The translations under genes were made by a program, and so were the position numbers. From Rotaria macrura (taxonomy: Eukaryota > Rotifera > Eurotatoria > Philodinida > Philodinidae), in NCBI GenBank assembly GCA_900239685.1, contig OENT01000060.1, positions 83,495-147,494 on the forward strand: 64,000 nt of DNA, in the 5' to 3' direction. How positions within the stretch are numbered: the first letter of the stretch is position 1; the number at the start of each line of letters is the position of its first letter. The notes beneath the pieces were generated by a model. That model made no database searches, was not told the DNA's origin, and saw only the letters and a program-made list of their open reading frames with translations. This document shows, piece by piece, positions 37,401 through 49,300 of this stretch.

Positions 37401-39917
37401 TGCTTCGAAATATTTAACATGGTTTGGAAATGCTCTTGGTTTAATTAATTTTATTATTCTTGTCGTATGTATATTAAATACATAGCAAAATAAAATATTC
37501 TATCGAATTTTTCACATATAACTATTTAGATTGAAGGTGGTCTTCGATACCATCCAAAGTTTTTTACAATCGATATTATATTATCAGTAAGAATTTACTC
37601 AAGAAAATATTGTTGTTTTACAAAGAAAAACAAATCACTTTATTCTCTATTTAGAATATTTTATTTTCATTGTGTATTTATTATCTTCTTGAAATCATAC
37701 TTAAACTATGGTCGTTACGTCCGAAAATCTTTTTCAAGTATCTCTTCAATACTTTCGATGCTAGCTTAGCTCTTTCTTTATTTGTAAATATATAAATATA
37801 CGTTTGTATTGAAAAAATATTCTTTTTTTTCTTCAATATTCTGATTACAAAATAGATTCTTCATATAATTCACTGGTCAATATATGGAACACTGAGTATA
37901 ACAAAACAGTAAATATAAATCGCTTGATTGTTTTTTCTCTCAATTGCATATATTCATGTTTCTTTTTTATACTAGTGAGGTTGATATTGATGCTCGTGGA
38001 ACAGCAACTTCAGTATGGGCAATAACACGTGTAATCAATTTATTTGTCGTTTTTCGAACGATTCGTTCAATGCCTCATTTTACGAACTATGGCATTATTA
38101 TGGGAACTATTAGTGATGGAATGAGAAATTTAAAGGCATTTATTGGAATTCTAATTGTATGTTGTTGCTTTTAAATTTCAACGAAAAAAATGTATATCTT
38201 TCCATTTTGTTTTTGTTATTTTGTATGGATAGTGCTTATTTTATATCTATGCTGTGATGGGTATGTGGTTGTTTCGAGGAGTGTTTACACCACCAACAGA
38301 ATCTGACATGGTGTAAGACACAAACACTATGCCAAAGAAAACAACTTGTCCATTTCGGAATCTTTTTAGAAATGCAACATGTGGTTCATATCAACAAAGT
38401 AATTATTGGGCAAATAATTTCGATGACTTTTTTGTAAGTTGCATTTTTCATTATTATTAAAATAACTAAATAAAGATATTGTTTTATGCGTACATTTTAT
38501 AGTCGACTGTGGTCATATTGTATGATGTTATGTTAGTTAACAACTGGGGAGTATTTTTAAGTGCTCTTCGAGAATATTCAACCAGGTTAATGGCCATAAA
38601 GCATTTTTTCCTATGAAAGTTGATTGAGATTTATATTTAGATGGAGTCAATTATATCTTGTTAGTTGGTGGTATATGTCGAATGTTTATATTTTAGCACT
38701 TGTATTGGGTTTTATTGTCGAGGTATGTTTATATAGAATGCAACACAATTAGTCGTTTATGTGAATAAATAAAATGGAAAAAAAAGAGCTTTCTTAGGTT
38801 TATGTAGACATAAAAAAGAACATTATCGGAGCTCGTAATGAGTACACATATTAATCTCGGTAAGGTGAAATGAACCTGAGAGTGTTCGCATCCCTGGGGA
38901 TGGCAGAGGCAAGCTATGATGATTTTGCCAAATTTTTTACCTGGTTTTAGATATTACATAAGGAGTCGAGCAAGAGAATAATAAATTAATGATTCGTTCA
39001 TACATAAATTTATTGATCTTTAACATATAGCAAATAATTTCATTTCATACGAGTGTTCAAATCATCGACTCGTGGCTTTGTCCAATTAATTCGATTTGTT
39101 GACAACTGTGCTTTGCAATGTGTATATTTGTTCGTTCACCGAAACTTTTAGGATATTGCAAAGATTAATCGATCTACTTAAAATATAGAGTTAGGATCGG
39201 TTTTTTCGGTTTTAGTTTTTCAATAAATATGTTAGATGGCTCGGAAATCCAGTAAGATCTATAAAGCGATGTTTTAGAAGGTCATACTCTTATCTTACCC
39301 AGATCTTCTTCTTAAATTCGATACGAACTTATGCTTCGTTAAAACTCCACTTGTTTATTCATTGGGCACGTTGAAAAAGTCTCAATAATGTATGCTTCGA
39401 CAGCTTCTGAATTATAGAGTTTCGATTTTTGTACCTCTTTCTCTCTACTGTATACGTGATATAGCCGTAATATGTCAACAATTTTACTAATCAAAGGCTA
39501 TCTTGATCCTCGTGTCGTTCTTTAAACATCACAGACTTACATATTTGCATAAAGAGACTCGTGAGTACCGATGTGAGAGTCATGCTTCTGTCAAGCACAC
39601 GACTAATAGTCATGCAGATTAGTCAACATCATCCTATTGTCACTTTCTCATTTACTCCATTGTCTTCTTTTGTTCAGTTATTTGCATTGAATGTTGCCCG
39701 ATTCGAAGAAAGTGGTTTTACTCAAGGACAAAATGGCTTAGCAAATACTTATTTCGTCAAAACACTTTTTCATTTATTCAAGTAAAATTTCATTCATTCT
39801 GAACGAAATGAATTTATATTTATTATTGATTGTAGACACAGCTTAAAAGAACCATCTGATGAAGATATTAATACAGCGCTGATCAAGTATAAACAATTAT
39901 ATGATAATAGGCAATGA
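31433..39917 (+). CDS. TPCN1: Two-pore channel (TPC), endolysosomal cation channel
   Basis: Intracellular two-repeat voltage-gated-type channel, expected in endosomes and lysosomes. Twenty-one exons: 31433-31792, 31841-31960, 34417-34523, 34583-34649, 34723-34834, 34901-34966, 36731-36795, 36858-36991, 37050-37137, 37189-37281, 37348-37464, 37530-37586, 37655-37783, 37856-37908, 37976-38156, 38233-38312, 38370-38433, 38503-38585, 38641-38722, 39678-39781, 39836-39917. All phases close, giving 747 aa, the usual TPC length (about 750-820). Repeat I: S1 about 60-77, S4-S5 region RYLFRPFY and KKVLNSLR, filter [10 protein letters not shown] with TAN at 250-252. Linker: [15 protein letters not shown]. 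Repeat [20 protein letters not shown] (S4), pore helix [10 protein letters not shown], filter VNNWGVF with VNN at 643-645. The tail ends [16 protein letters not shown], as in other TPCs. Introns 2 (2.46 kb) and 6 (1.76 kb) are far longer than the rest. TPC1, 2 and 3 are not distinguished, so the symbol is provisional. Confidence 0.92.
32485..33850. mobile_element. Composite inverted-repeat region in two-pore channel intron 2
   Basis: Two nested inverted pairs bound this stretch. The outer pair: ACGCACCAAAAGGGGGGAT..C9 at 32488-32523, and its diverged reverse complement with a C10 run (33808-33817) followed by AATCCTGGTTGCGT. The inner pair: ATCAGAGACCGAAACGAAT (about 32559-32577) against ATTCGTTTTCGGTCTCTGAT (about 33591-33610). 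The interior contains GAATC/GATTC repeats and no transposase frame. It may be one fold-back element of about 1.05-1.37 kb or several short hairpin copies that landed together. It fills much of the 2.46-kb intron. Confidence 0.55.
33521..33575. repeat. (GATTC)n / (GAATC)n head-on repeat hairpin
   Basis: Five GATTC-type units (33522-33548) are followed within a few bases (GGGTTGAG) by four inverted GAATC units up to about 33573. The two blocks can pair almost perfectly. The sequence lies at the right end of the composite inverted-repeat region, next to the CGTTTTCGGTCTC arm. Confidence 0.8.
34149..34211. repeat. Short hairpin repeat, TTTCCGG(T/C)CC arms
   Basis: GATTTCCGGTCC (34149-34160) faces GGGCCGGAAAT (34200-34210) with about 40 bp between. 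It is richer in G+C than its surroundings. It lies inside two-pore channel intron 2, just before exon 3, and could be a small inserted inverted-repeat element. Confidence 0.55.
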
Positions 39918-41370
39918 AAATATGCACCTATTTGAATCGATTCTATGATTTATTTTTGGTAATTTACTATCTATTCTGATTTGTTTTTGTGAATATTTAT
40001 AAATTTTTCATAATCATTAATTTCTATTTTTCTTATACATTCATTTTAAATTACGAAAATATAATTGAATATATATATATATACATATGCAACCGATTCT
40101 TGACATCGCAATACTAGAAGGTTCAATTTTTATATCATTCAGTTTACAATGGTACGTCAAATATATGACTTGCCCTTTTTCAATTATAACTGGTTTACAT
40201 AGAGAAAAAGGATTTTGTGAGGAATCTAGCGATGAATTAGAAAATATCATAAGATGAATATTGCCTCTCTCAGTAAACAGATTGATATTCGGATAGGCCA
40301 CTTGAAGCATTTATTAAAATTTTACAATGCTTTGAGGAAGAATTGATAAGTTCATGAGTTACATGACAGATTAAATCTAATAGCTTTCTCATAAAATTTA
40401 CAATCCTTGAAATTTAAATTTTTACAAGTTTTAATGAAATCTATCGGTATTTTTAACAAAATAATTGAAAGAATTCAATGACGAACTGTTCTAACTTTCT
40501 ACAGTATCTTTGTTTCGCTATAACACTGTATTGATGACTGCATCGTTTCCAGTGGCTATTTAACGAAACATTATCGAGCTAATATTGAACATTTATTTTT
40601 AATAGATTAAGTTGTTTTTTTCAATAAAAATAACAGATCAACACGTAACTAAGACACTTTCAAATCTTCCAACAAGCCTTTTCTGTATAGAAATATAATG
40701 TGATATTGTAATTCATAGATTTCTTCTTTCATATATTTCATATTCTACAAATAGTAAGATGTTTTTATATAATATTTATAAGACATTGACTTAAGCGTCT
40801 TCATGATCATCCAAGTTTTCTTTATCGATTTCATGAAACGTTAGACACCTGTATATATTCAATATTGAATGAAGATTGTTTTATTTTCCATGATAATCGT
40901 TGAAAATATGTTGTCTCAATTACTTTTAAGTATACTGAATAAGTAAGAGAACAAAAATACAAGTAGTCTACGACTTCAAATGAACTTGTTGAAGTTCAAT
41001 AAATAAATAATTCTTGCTACTCTATTCAATAAGTGATTAAGAATATGGTATTTCTTTTTAATTTATCGATGAAGAATGAGGCTTTCCTTTTTTTCTTTTA
41101 TCGAAATATAAACAACGATAAAAAAAGAAAAAGAAATTCTCCAGATTTATGAAATTTTTATCTCAGCAGGACAAATCCGCAGAATGAAAACATTCTTCTC
41201 ATTCCATTCGAATCCATGCAAATATATTCGACACTTATTTTGTGTCGACGATATGTTAATATGTTGTATATATAAATGTCTATTCTTGATTGTTATCTCT
41301 ATTTATCGAACATGTACATATAGTTCTTTTATTTGAAATCTTCTGTCTGCTATTGTTGGAAATATTTTGG
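39918..41370. other. Intergenic region, no gene seen
   Basis: About 1.4 kb of AT-rich DNA after the channel stop codon, with a (TA)n run at 40071-40082. No exon chain was found. The segment just before 41371 stays open in frame with the next gene back to 41290 but lacks an ATG there, so it is more likely leader. Confidence 0.45.
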
Positions 41371-42381
41371 ATGGATGTTTTCAAACGTCATCAATTGAAA
41401 TTTCGATCTTTGCCGCGTAGTTTAACATCGGCTATTAGATCATTGTCATTTGAACGTCTAGATAATTATCATCATTTTTCAAATTCTCCATCTCTAGTAA
41501 GAAGACGAAATGGAATATCTGCAGATTCATATAATGAATTAAGAAAATCCATTTTACACGCACCATTACCGACAACTATTCTTCAACGTAAACCAACAAA
41601 AGAATTTCTATTAAATGATATTGATTTACCATTAGCTGCATCTTCGTATTATATCCTCACATTAATAAACGGATGTTCGACACTTGTATTATTCAATACA
41701 GATTATGAACTATGTCGGATCGATCTAAGCGATACATTAGTTCTTGTTCATGATGTTTGTTGGTCATCAAAATTAAATATGTTTCTTATGGCAGGTTATT
41801 CACTCTATTCATTCAATCCTCGATCATGTACTTTATCAACAATTGAACGAATAGAATTAGTTCGTGGTGAATGGATTGTATCGATCACAAGTGATAGTAA
41901 TTCAATTTATCTTCTTTATTCATCCCGTTCAATTCGTATCGAACGTCGTTCACTTTTTTTACCGTGTACGCTTGAAAAACAATGGTTAGAAAAGGATTTT
42001 CTTCAACGTAAAGATTTTCTTGCACAATGCATACGTATCAACGAATTGAATATTCTTGCTATGACAATTAAACAAAGAAATGGTGTGTGGCGAGTTGATC
42101 TATTTAATTCGATAAATCTCAATCGCATCTATCGAGGCCATTCATTAGGTCAAAGTATACCTGGTATGCGTAATTGTTTACTCATGTCATACAATCGTTC
42201 ATGGATTGTTATTAATAATTGTTCAGTAGTTGAACAAGTTATTTTACTTGATGAAAATGGTCAAATAAAAACAAAAACACATATTGATAAACCATACGGT
42301 TTATTCAATCTTTGTTTGATTGGCAACGAATGGATTGGAATGAACTTGAAAGATAAATTACGACTCTATAAGATTCAATAG
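41371..42381 (+). CDS. Unrecognised single-exon protein, possible beta-propeller
   Basis: Open frame of 336 aa without introns, the first ATG giving MDVFKRHQLKFRSLP. I do not recognise the family. The first 80 residues are basic and Ser-rich (SLTSAIRSLSFERL, SPSLVRRR). From about residue 90 to the end there are repeating blocks of beta-strand character: hydrophobic pairs, Trp and Gly turns (LVLVHDVCWSSKLNMFLMAG, GEWIVSITSDSNSIYLLYS, MTIKQRNGVWRVDLFN, DENGQIK, GNEWIGMNLKDKLRLYKI) spaced about 40-45 residues apart. This suggests a WD/NHL-like propeller, by inference only. Codon use matches the conserved genes around it (frequent TCA, CAA, CGT), which supports it being real. It stands alone, about 1.45 kb after the two-pore channel and 1 kb from the end of ANKFN1 on the opposite strand. 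Loss of introns in an intron-rich neighbourhood could point to retroposition. Confidence 0.68.
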   Translation: MDVFKRHQLKFRSLPRSLTSAIRSLSFERLDNYHHFSNSPSLVRRRNGISADSYNELRKSILHAPLPTTILQRKPTKEFLLNDIDLPLAASSYYILTLINGCSTLVLFNTDYELCRIDLSDTLVLVHDVCWSSKLNMFLMAGYSLYSFNPRSCTLSTIERIELVRGEWIVSITSDSNSIYLLYSSRSIRIERRSLFLPCTLEKQWLEKDFLQRKDFLAQCIRINELNILAMTIKQRNGVWRVDLFNSINLNRIYRGHSLGQSIPGMRNCLLMSYNRSWIVINNCSVVEQVILLDENGQIKTKTHIDKPYGLFNLCLIGNEWIGMNLKDKLRLYKIQ

Positions 42382-43347
42382 TTCAATTCTATTCTTTTGA
42401 AAAATAAATTGAACAAAAATCAAACGCAGAAACGAAGTCTCATTTAATCCGATGTAGGCGAGAAAAACAATAGTGTGATCGATTAGAAATGAACGACACG
42501 TTGGTATGAAAAGGATAAAAATACTATAATGCTTCTTTAGAACTCTATTAAACATTGAGTATGTCATAAAAATTTAATTAAACACATAACATTAGAAAAA
42601 ATTATAAACGTCGAATACTTCGGTGAAGTCAACTAGTACGGCAAAGCCTTCCGAAGAAAACAAGATTTTATTAAGTATAGACGAGCATGGCATAATTTTT
42701 TTTTGGCAAAATTCTGATAATATTATTTTCAACAGTATCAATGCGATTAAACGAGGTTTTTTCCTAAACATTTTATGGTACATCAATCTCTGATGATGAC
42801 TTGAACATAGTTAAATAGAATATTATTAAGAATTCGCATGTCGGTTAAGTGTTACAATAAATTTTGATAATACACGGTCTGGTCGTTTTTCAACTACACT
42901 GAGAAATCACTCGAACTTCTTATGCATTTCTTAAGAATACAACACAATCAATATGATAGATACAAAACTATCGTTCCAAATTTCTTCTACTTAATTGAAC
43001 AAATCAATTTTTTTACTCCGTTAGACACAAGGTTTTTTCTCTACTAAGAAAATAGTATGTAAATGAATATATCTAATGTAATATTCATTTGTTATGAATG
43101 AAACTATACAAATATGTAACACAATTTTTTTCTTGATACACAATTTAATTTTGTTATTTCGATAAACGGTTAAATTTTATCTAAAATGTTTGTTTTGATA
43201 TCAATAAAATATTTTCTAGCGAATTAAAATCATATCACATGACATGTATTGCTGAGTTAATACAAAATCAAGGGGATTTTTATAAGGAAAGAAAAATACA
43301 CACATAGACATCGAAGAAAACAAAAAGAAAATTCTTTATTTTTTTTT
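42382..43347. other. Intergenic region between convergent genes
   Basis: Nearly 1 kb of AT-rich DNA between the ends of two genes that converge. It should hold both 3' UTRs; AATAAA-type motifs occur near 42400 (GAAAAATAAATTG) and, on the minus strand, near 43345. No further gene was seen. Confidence 0.5.
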
Positions 43348-46300
43348 CTATACATTCAAACTTAGATTCGATCCTGGCACATGTGAATCCTTATTGGAAG
43401 CATTCGTATTAGTTGTTGTCTGTGTCGATGGTGATGAACGTGGTGATGAAAGTCGATTCAACGGTTGAGAAGAATATGATGCTGATAAGCCTTTCGAACG
43501 TACATGAATTTGTCCACCATGACGTATCAAACGTTTTTCGATTTCTCCAGCCGTTAAATTATCTTCTACGATTTGTTCACGACCATTCGAACGTACCCAA
43601 ACCAGAACAAATGGAGTTGATGATGATAATGTTGAAATTGATTTCAATAATAGAAATTGTTGTTTCATAACTATTTTCAATAATTCATTGGATGTTGTCA
43701 ATCTATTTGTACGTAATTTAAACGGTATTACAGTGTTGGATGCTAATATAGGAATGTAAAAAGTTAATTCAATAGGATCATTTGATTCTGCACTCGAAAT
43801 TGTTGATGCACGATTATTTGTGTAACGATCAGTGTTATTTGTTTCATGATCAATAAAACCGCTATCATAAGTTTTTATTAATGATGCATCATTTAAAAAT
43901 GATGCCGACAAAGATGTTGATGTCATCGTTGTTGGTAAAGTTAATGTTGAATTCGAAAATTTCGCGGTATGTAATTCAGAATCGGATGCATAATTTGATG
44001 ATGATAAATCGGTTGTTATAATTTTTAATTGAACATTGTTTGATGGTTGAAATGTTAACCATGATTTAAGTGATATACCAGCATAAGATTTATCTTTAGC
44101 ACAATTAATAACATCAACAAGCCAACGTGATGAACGCCATATATCATCTAGATCTTGTTGACATGATAGTAGATGATTCAGACGATAACGTGATTCGTCT
44201 AGTTCATTGATGGAAAATGCTTCACGTTGACTTTGTTGAGCACAGATTAATTCAAAATCCAAACATATGGATACACGACTGTATTGAGATATAAAACGAT
44301 AGTTGTTACTTAAATGTTGTACTAGAAAGAGATATAATAAAATTTAAATGATTCTTAATATATTATCAGTAAATCAAATATTAAACTTACAAACTTCAAA
44401 TAAATATACAGGTAAATACATAAATGGTGTTAGACAATCTGTTGAAATTGAATGACGTTGAGTTGGTAATATTGGAGTTGAAAGTACATTGACTTCATCA
44501 GCTGTTGACATGATTATTATTAGAGAGAGATCATCGCGAATTTCAACAACTTGAGCGTCATATATTCGGCTATTTGAAAAATGAGTTTCTGGAAGATCTG
44601 AACAAAAGAGAAACACATTACCATGCAATCGTTATTCATAACGATCATAGTGTATACATTCAAGTATAAAGCTTGATGAAATTATTTATACAATTAAAAG
44701 AAAGAAGAATCATTCTTTGTTTCGATTTGCAAGAGTTTCAATAAATTCTACTAATATAAACTGATGATGCAAGATATTATTCGACGTTGCACATTACAAT
44801 GAGTGTGAAAGAAATATTGAGGCTAACTATCTTATGAATCCTCTCAATGAGATATCATATTTTGCAGCATGCACACATTTATCACGAGCGCTGATGATTA
44901 TTAAGATGCTTATCAAATTGGTGACGAGTGGCTGTTATCATGTCTGTCACTCTTACGACAAGTCGTTACTACGTTGTCTGTTATTTCGTATGGATGAGAG
45001 ACTTGTATATTTCTAGCCTTATATACCTCAACACTTCATTTAGATCGTGTTTGAAAAGCATTGATAAGCCACTTTATTGCTACTAATGCATGTTCGTTCT
45101 TGATAGAAACTTACTGAGCATATGACACAAATCTTTGGCAGCTTCTTGAAATTGCGTTTTAAAAAGTGAAAGACCATTTTCATCTAATAAATTTTCCACT
45201 GTCGTTTCCTCCTCATTATTATTATGATTAATATTATTCGTAGAATTTTTATGTAACCATTCCCATTCCTCTCTAGAAGAGTAGAACCAAGACATCAGGA
45301 GAACATATTAAATAATCAATATTCATTGAAAATACCTAGATACATTAGCTATAGAACGAATTCTTGCACATGGCAATGAACCAGGCATATATCTATTAAC
45401 CATAACACGTACACAATCAACACTATTTTGCATTTTTAAATAGGCAACATATAAACCCGAATCAAGACGACGCATCGATGCATGATAGAAATCAATCATG
45501 TCCTATAGATATTTTCGAAAGAGAAAAAGGTTTTCTTTTAAATTAAAGAATTTTCGATTCATTTTGTTTTCTTACTGGAAGTTTATCGGTTATTTGTTGA
45601 AGAGACGAATTATTTGTTAATGATTCTGTTTCTTTGATTGTTTCGAAAAATTTTGCCAAGGATATCCATTTTAAATTCGGTGGACAATTATTGATTCGTA
45701 AATCATTGGCATTATTCGATGATAAATCATTAATTAAAATAAATGCAATATTTCCATCGTTATCACGTATATATGTATGATGAAGACGACCAAGATTATT
45801 GATTTCTTCTAATGTCTAGAATTATACAGAACAAAATGTATGATGTAAAAATATTTCCTATTTTTTTTTGTATAAATATTGTTTTTTACTTGAAGTTCAA
45901 TAGCAGCTTGAACGAGTTTCATTCGAAGATAAAATGTTGTTGCACTTGAACAACGTTCTAAATCTGGTCGTAATGTTTTTAGATCATCCCAAACGAATGT
46001 TAATTTCATAAACCATTGAAAATCTCCCAATAGATTATGACCATAATTTTCATCAACTTCAACCATTGGTAGAACATCTTCATTTGTTACTAATATGCGT
46101 TCACCATTTAACATAACAGATACTAAATAAAGGCCACTGGAAAGGAAAAATGTTTTTTCAATTGCTTATGATGCATATTCTATCTATAGAATTTCTACCG
46201 TTTCATCGTTTTAGCTAAACGAGGATAAAGTTGAAATAATTGTCGAAGATTTCGTCGAAGATTTCCATAACTTCGACGACGAGTACGCATTGAATTTGAT

Positions 46301-49300
46301 GGCATAGACATATCAGGTGATTCTAGAAATAAAATTAAAAAAATCAAGTTTCTATTGAAATATTTTTTTCTACTTCTAATTAATGTTTCGAACATGTAAT
46401 ATCTCGTCAATAAATATGGCTTCGGCAATGTCCTGAATGATAAGGGATTTCCTTTTTTTTTATTTTCTCTTTCATCACTAAGTAAGAATATCGATGTAAA
46501 TGGTTTCTTTATCATTTTAATATTATGTACTGAACTAGAGACGAAAAGTCGATATGCTACGCTGAACAACAAGGAATATTTAGTAAACGAAATGAAAAAT
46601 GTTATGGATAGTATATTTATAGGAACGGTGATATAATAAGAATGAATTATTTGTTCGATCATTATCAGCTATTAAAAGAAAATATAATTTATAATTTAGT
46701 CTACTTTTTCTGTACTCGGCCGAGAATTGCTCTCATATACGCATATATATATATAAGTCTAAGATTTATTCAATAAATAATTACCATTGCCATCAACAGT
46801 TCCATTATTTGCAGAATAAGAATTTGATAATGCCGTACCAATAGCTCCACGTTCATTAATAATTTTCTCCGGTCGTATTTTATTAAGAATTTCTTCAAAG
46901 CGTAAGTCACATACATTTGAACGTGATGTTTTAGAAAATTCCCGCCAACCTAGATGATAATATTTTTAACAAAAGAAAGATTTTGAATTAAATTTAAAAG
47001 CAATTTAGAAAACAATGTGAAAAGAATTTCGGTTATTCTATATCTTTCAAAGATATTTGAACTCACTTGAGGGAACACAATACGGCGGATTAGCTGTAGC
47101 CGATGGGCCAAAGCCGCGTATATTTCCAGCTGATACACGTACATAACATTTTTGTCCAATAGGTAAATCTCGAATAACATATTCACGAAGAAAACAATTT
47201 TTAACAGTATCACTATGAACAACACTATCAGATGAACCATTTTCATCGAAATTTTCATCTGTACACCATTCAACTGCAAACCAAAAGATAATACAAATAA
47301 GTTTCATTCATTATTCAAAAGATAAATGAATAAAGGAGATAAAACATAGGATTGTTTTATTTTTGCATACTTTTATACTTAATAACCATAGCTCCATTGG
47401 ATCTGTGGGGTTCATCGTAGGTGACAGTAATACTATTAGAACCAGTAACCATCAAGCGAACATTTGTCGGAGCATCTGGAATACCTGGAATATAGAAAAA
47501 AACAAAAAAATTGAGATTCTTAATGCTAAGGATTATTTATTCGTCATCGGGCATTCATCAAACAACTAGAATGAGTTCGTCTTACGACGGAAATTAATTT
47601 CTATGTAATTAATCAATAAGACAGAACGTCTCACGTATTCTTTCTTCTTTTTGACATTGACAACTTACGCTTTTGATATTTTTCTTGATAGTGATGAACA
47701 TCTTTGGCTAGAGTTGGTGTGTTTAATGATGACGTTGATGATACAAGATTTTCGCATTTAAGATTTGTACTAGACAAGGAATTTTTTCGACTGGACTTCG
47801 TTACAAATCGAAGTGCAGTTTTAATGATTAAGACACGAGAACGAAACTTTTTATTACCGTCCATTCTTTTGTAAATATTATATGAAAAATATTTATTGAT
47901 AATCAAAGATCTCTACTCTTGTATAAGAATAGAGTAAACTAATGTAGAGAATATCTACGCTCGGATTTATTTTGCATGTCTCGCTGTTTCTCATACAAAA
48001 GAGAAATATGCGAAATGATATTTTGATGTGCTTAAACACCTCGACAATAGTTTTTCTTCAATATTAAGAGAAAACGACAAAAACCGAGATAGAGAAGAGA
48101 AGATTGAGAGAAAGAGGAGAGAAAAAACAACAAATAATCTAGTTAAGAAAAGAAAAAGGAATTATCATATTCAACTTGATGAGAAGTAGTCATGCTGTTT
48201 TAGTTACTGGTTTGTGTCATGAAAATATATAAATTAAAGAGAAAAAAAAGGCTTCCCATAACGATTATCATTTTTTCCTCTATTCATTTTTCTTAGAAAA
48301 GGATGTGTTTGTTAGCTTCATTTGTCACGGATCCTATTATGTTGATGAGATATAACTCACGAGAAGGTGAAAAAAAAATAAAAACAGAAAGAGTCCGAAG
48401 GAAATCTAATTAAACGAGAATCTCATATATATGACCGAAGAAAGAACGACAACGAGAGTAGGAGAGAGAGAGAGGCAGAGACAGAGACAGAGATACTAAG
48501 AGAGACAAAAAGGAAGAAGAAAAAAATACGCTATTATTGCGAACTATTTTGATTTTGTATTCTTTTATTTTTCTGTCGGGTACCATTATTAAATAGCCTT
48601 ATTGTATTGTATATTGGTCGTTGTAAAACAAAAACGTTCTGACGGAAATGAGAAAAGAAAAAAAAATAGCTGAACAGATGTGGTACTCATTTCTATATTG
48701 TCTTGAATGGGTTTTTTTTCTCGTTTTGTTATTTTTTTGTTTTTGATATTTTATTCTAACCTGCTTGCTCGTAATTATCTTTCATCTGTGTCAAAGTTAA
48801 TGTACGTTGTTGATAAAATTGCTGTTGCTGTTGTTGTTGTATTTGTAATTGTTCTTGTTGGCCTTTACTTATTCGACGATGACGTTGTTGGGTGTCATGT
48901 GATGGAGATGAACGACGTAACTAAATTCATTCATTATAGACGCCTACACAATAGAAATATTACATACTTGAACATCATCCGCTGTTAATTTGTTCGATGA
49001 AGATTTTTTTATAGATTCATCTAAATTTTGTTGTGGAAGTATTGCTAATTGTTGACAAACACTTTGATAACGACATTCTTCAGGTTGAACTACAAAACAA
49101 CATTGAATAGATTGAATATACAGTCTATTTTATTCGAATCGTTGATTATAAGAGAATTATCATGATAATCCATACTTACTTTTCACACTTTCTTCACCAC
49201 CATATTCGACAAGAAGTTGAATCATAGGCATATTATTCAACATAATTGCAATATCCAATGGACACCAATCGTATTCATTATACCTACATAAAATAATAGA

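Noticed and set aside
43413-43670. Plus-strand open frame within the last ANKFN1 exon
   Set aside because: It is the opposite-strand shadow of well-supported coding sequence.
48707-48988. Plus-strand frame rich in Val and Phe
   Set aside because: It is the antisense shadow of the polyQ-containing ANKFN1 exon at 48761-48920.
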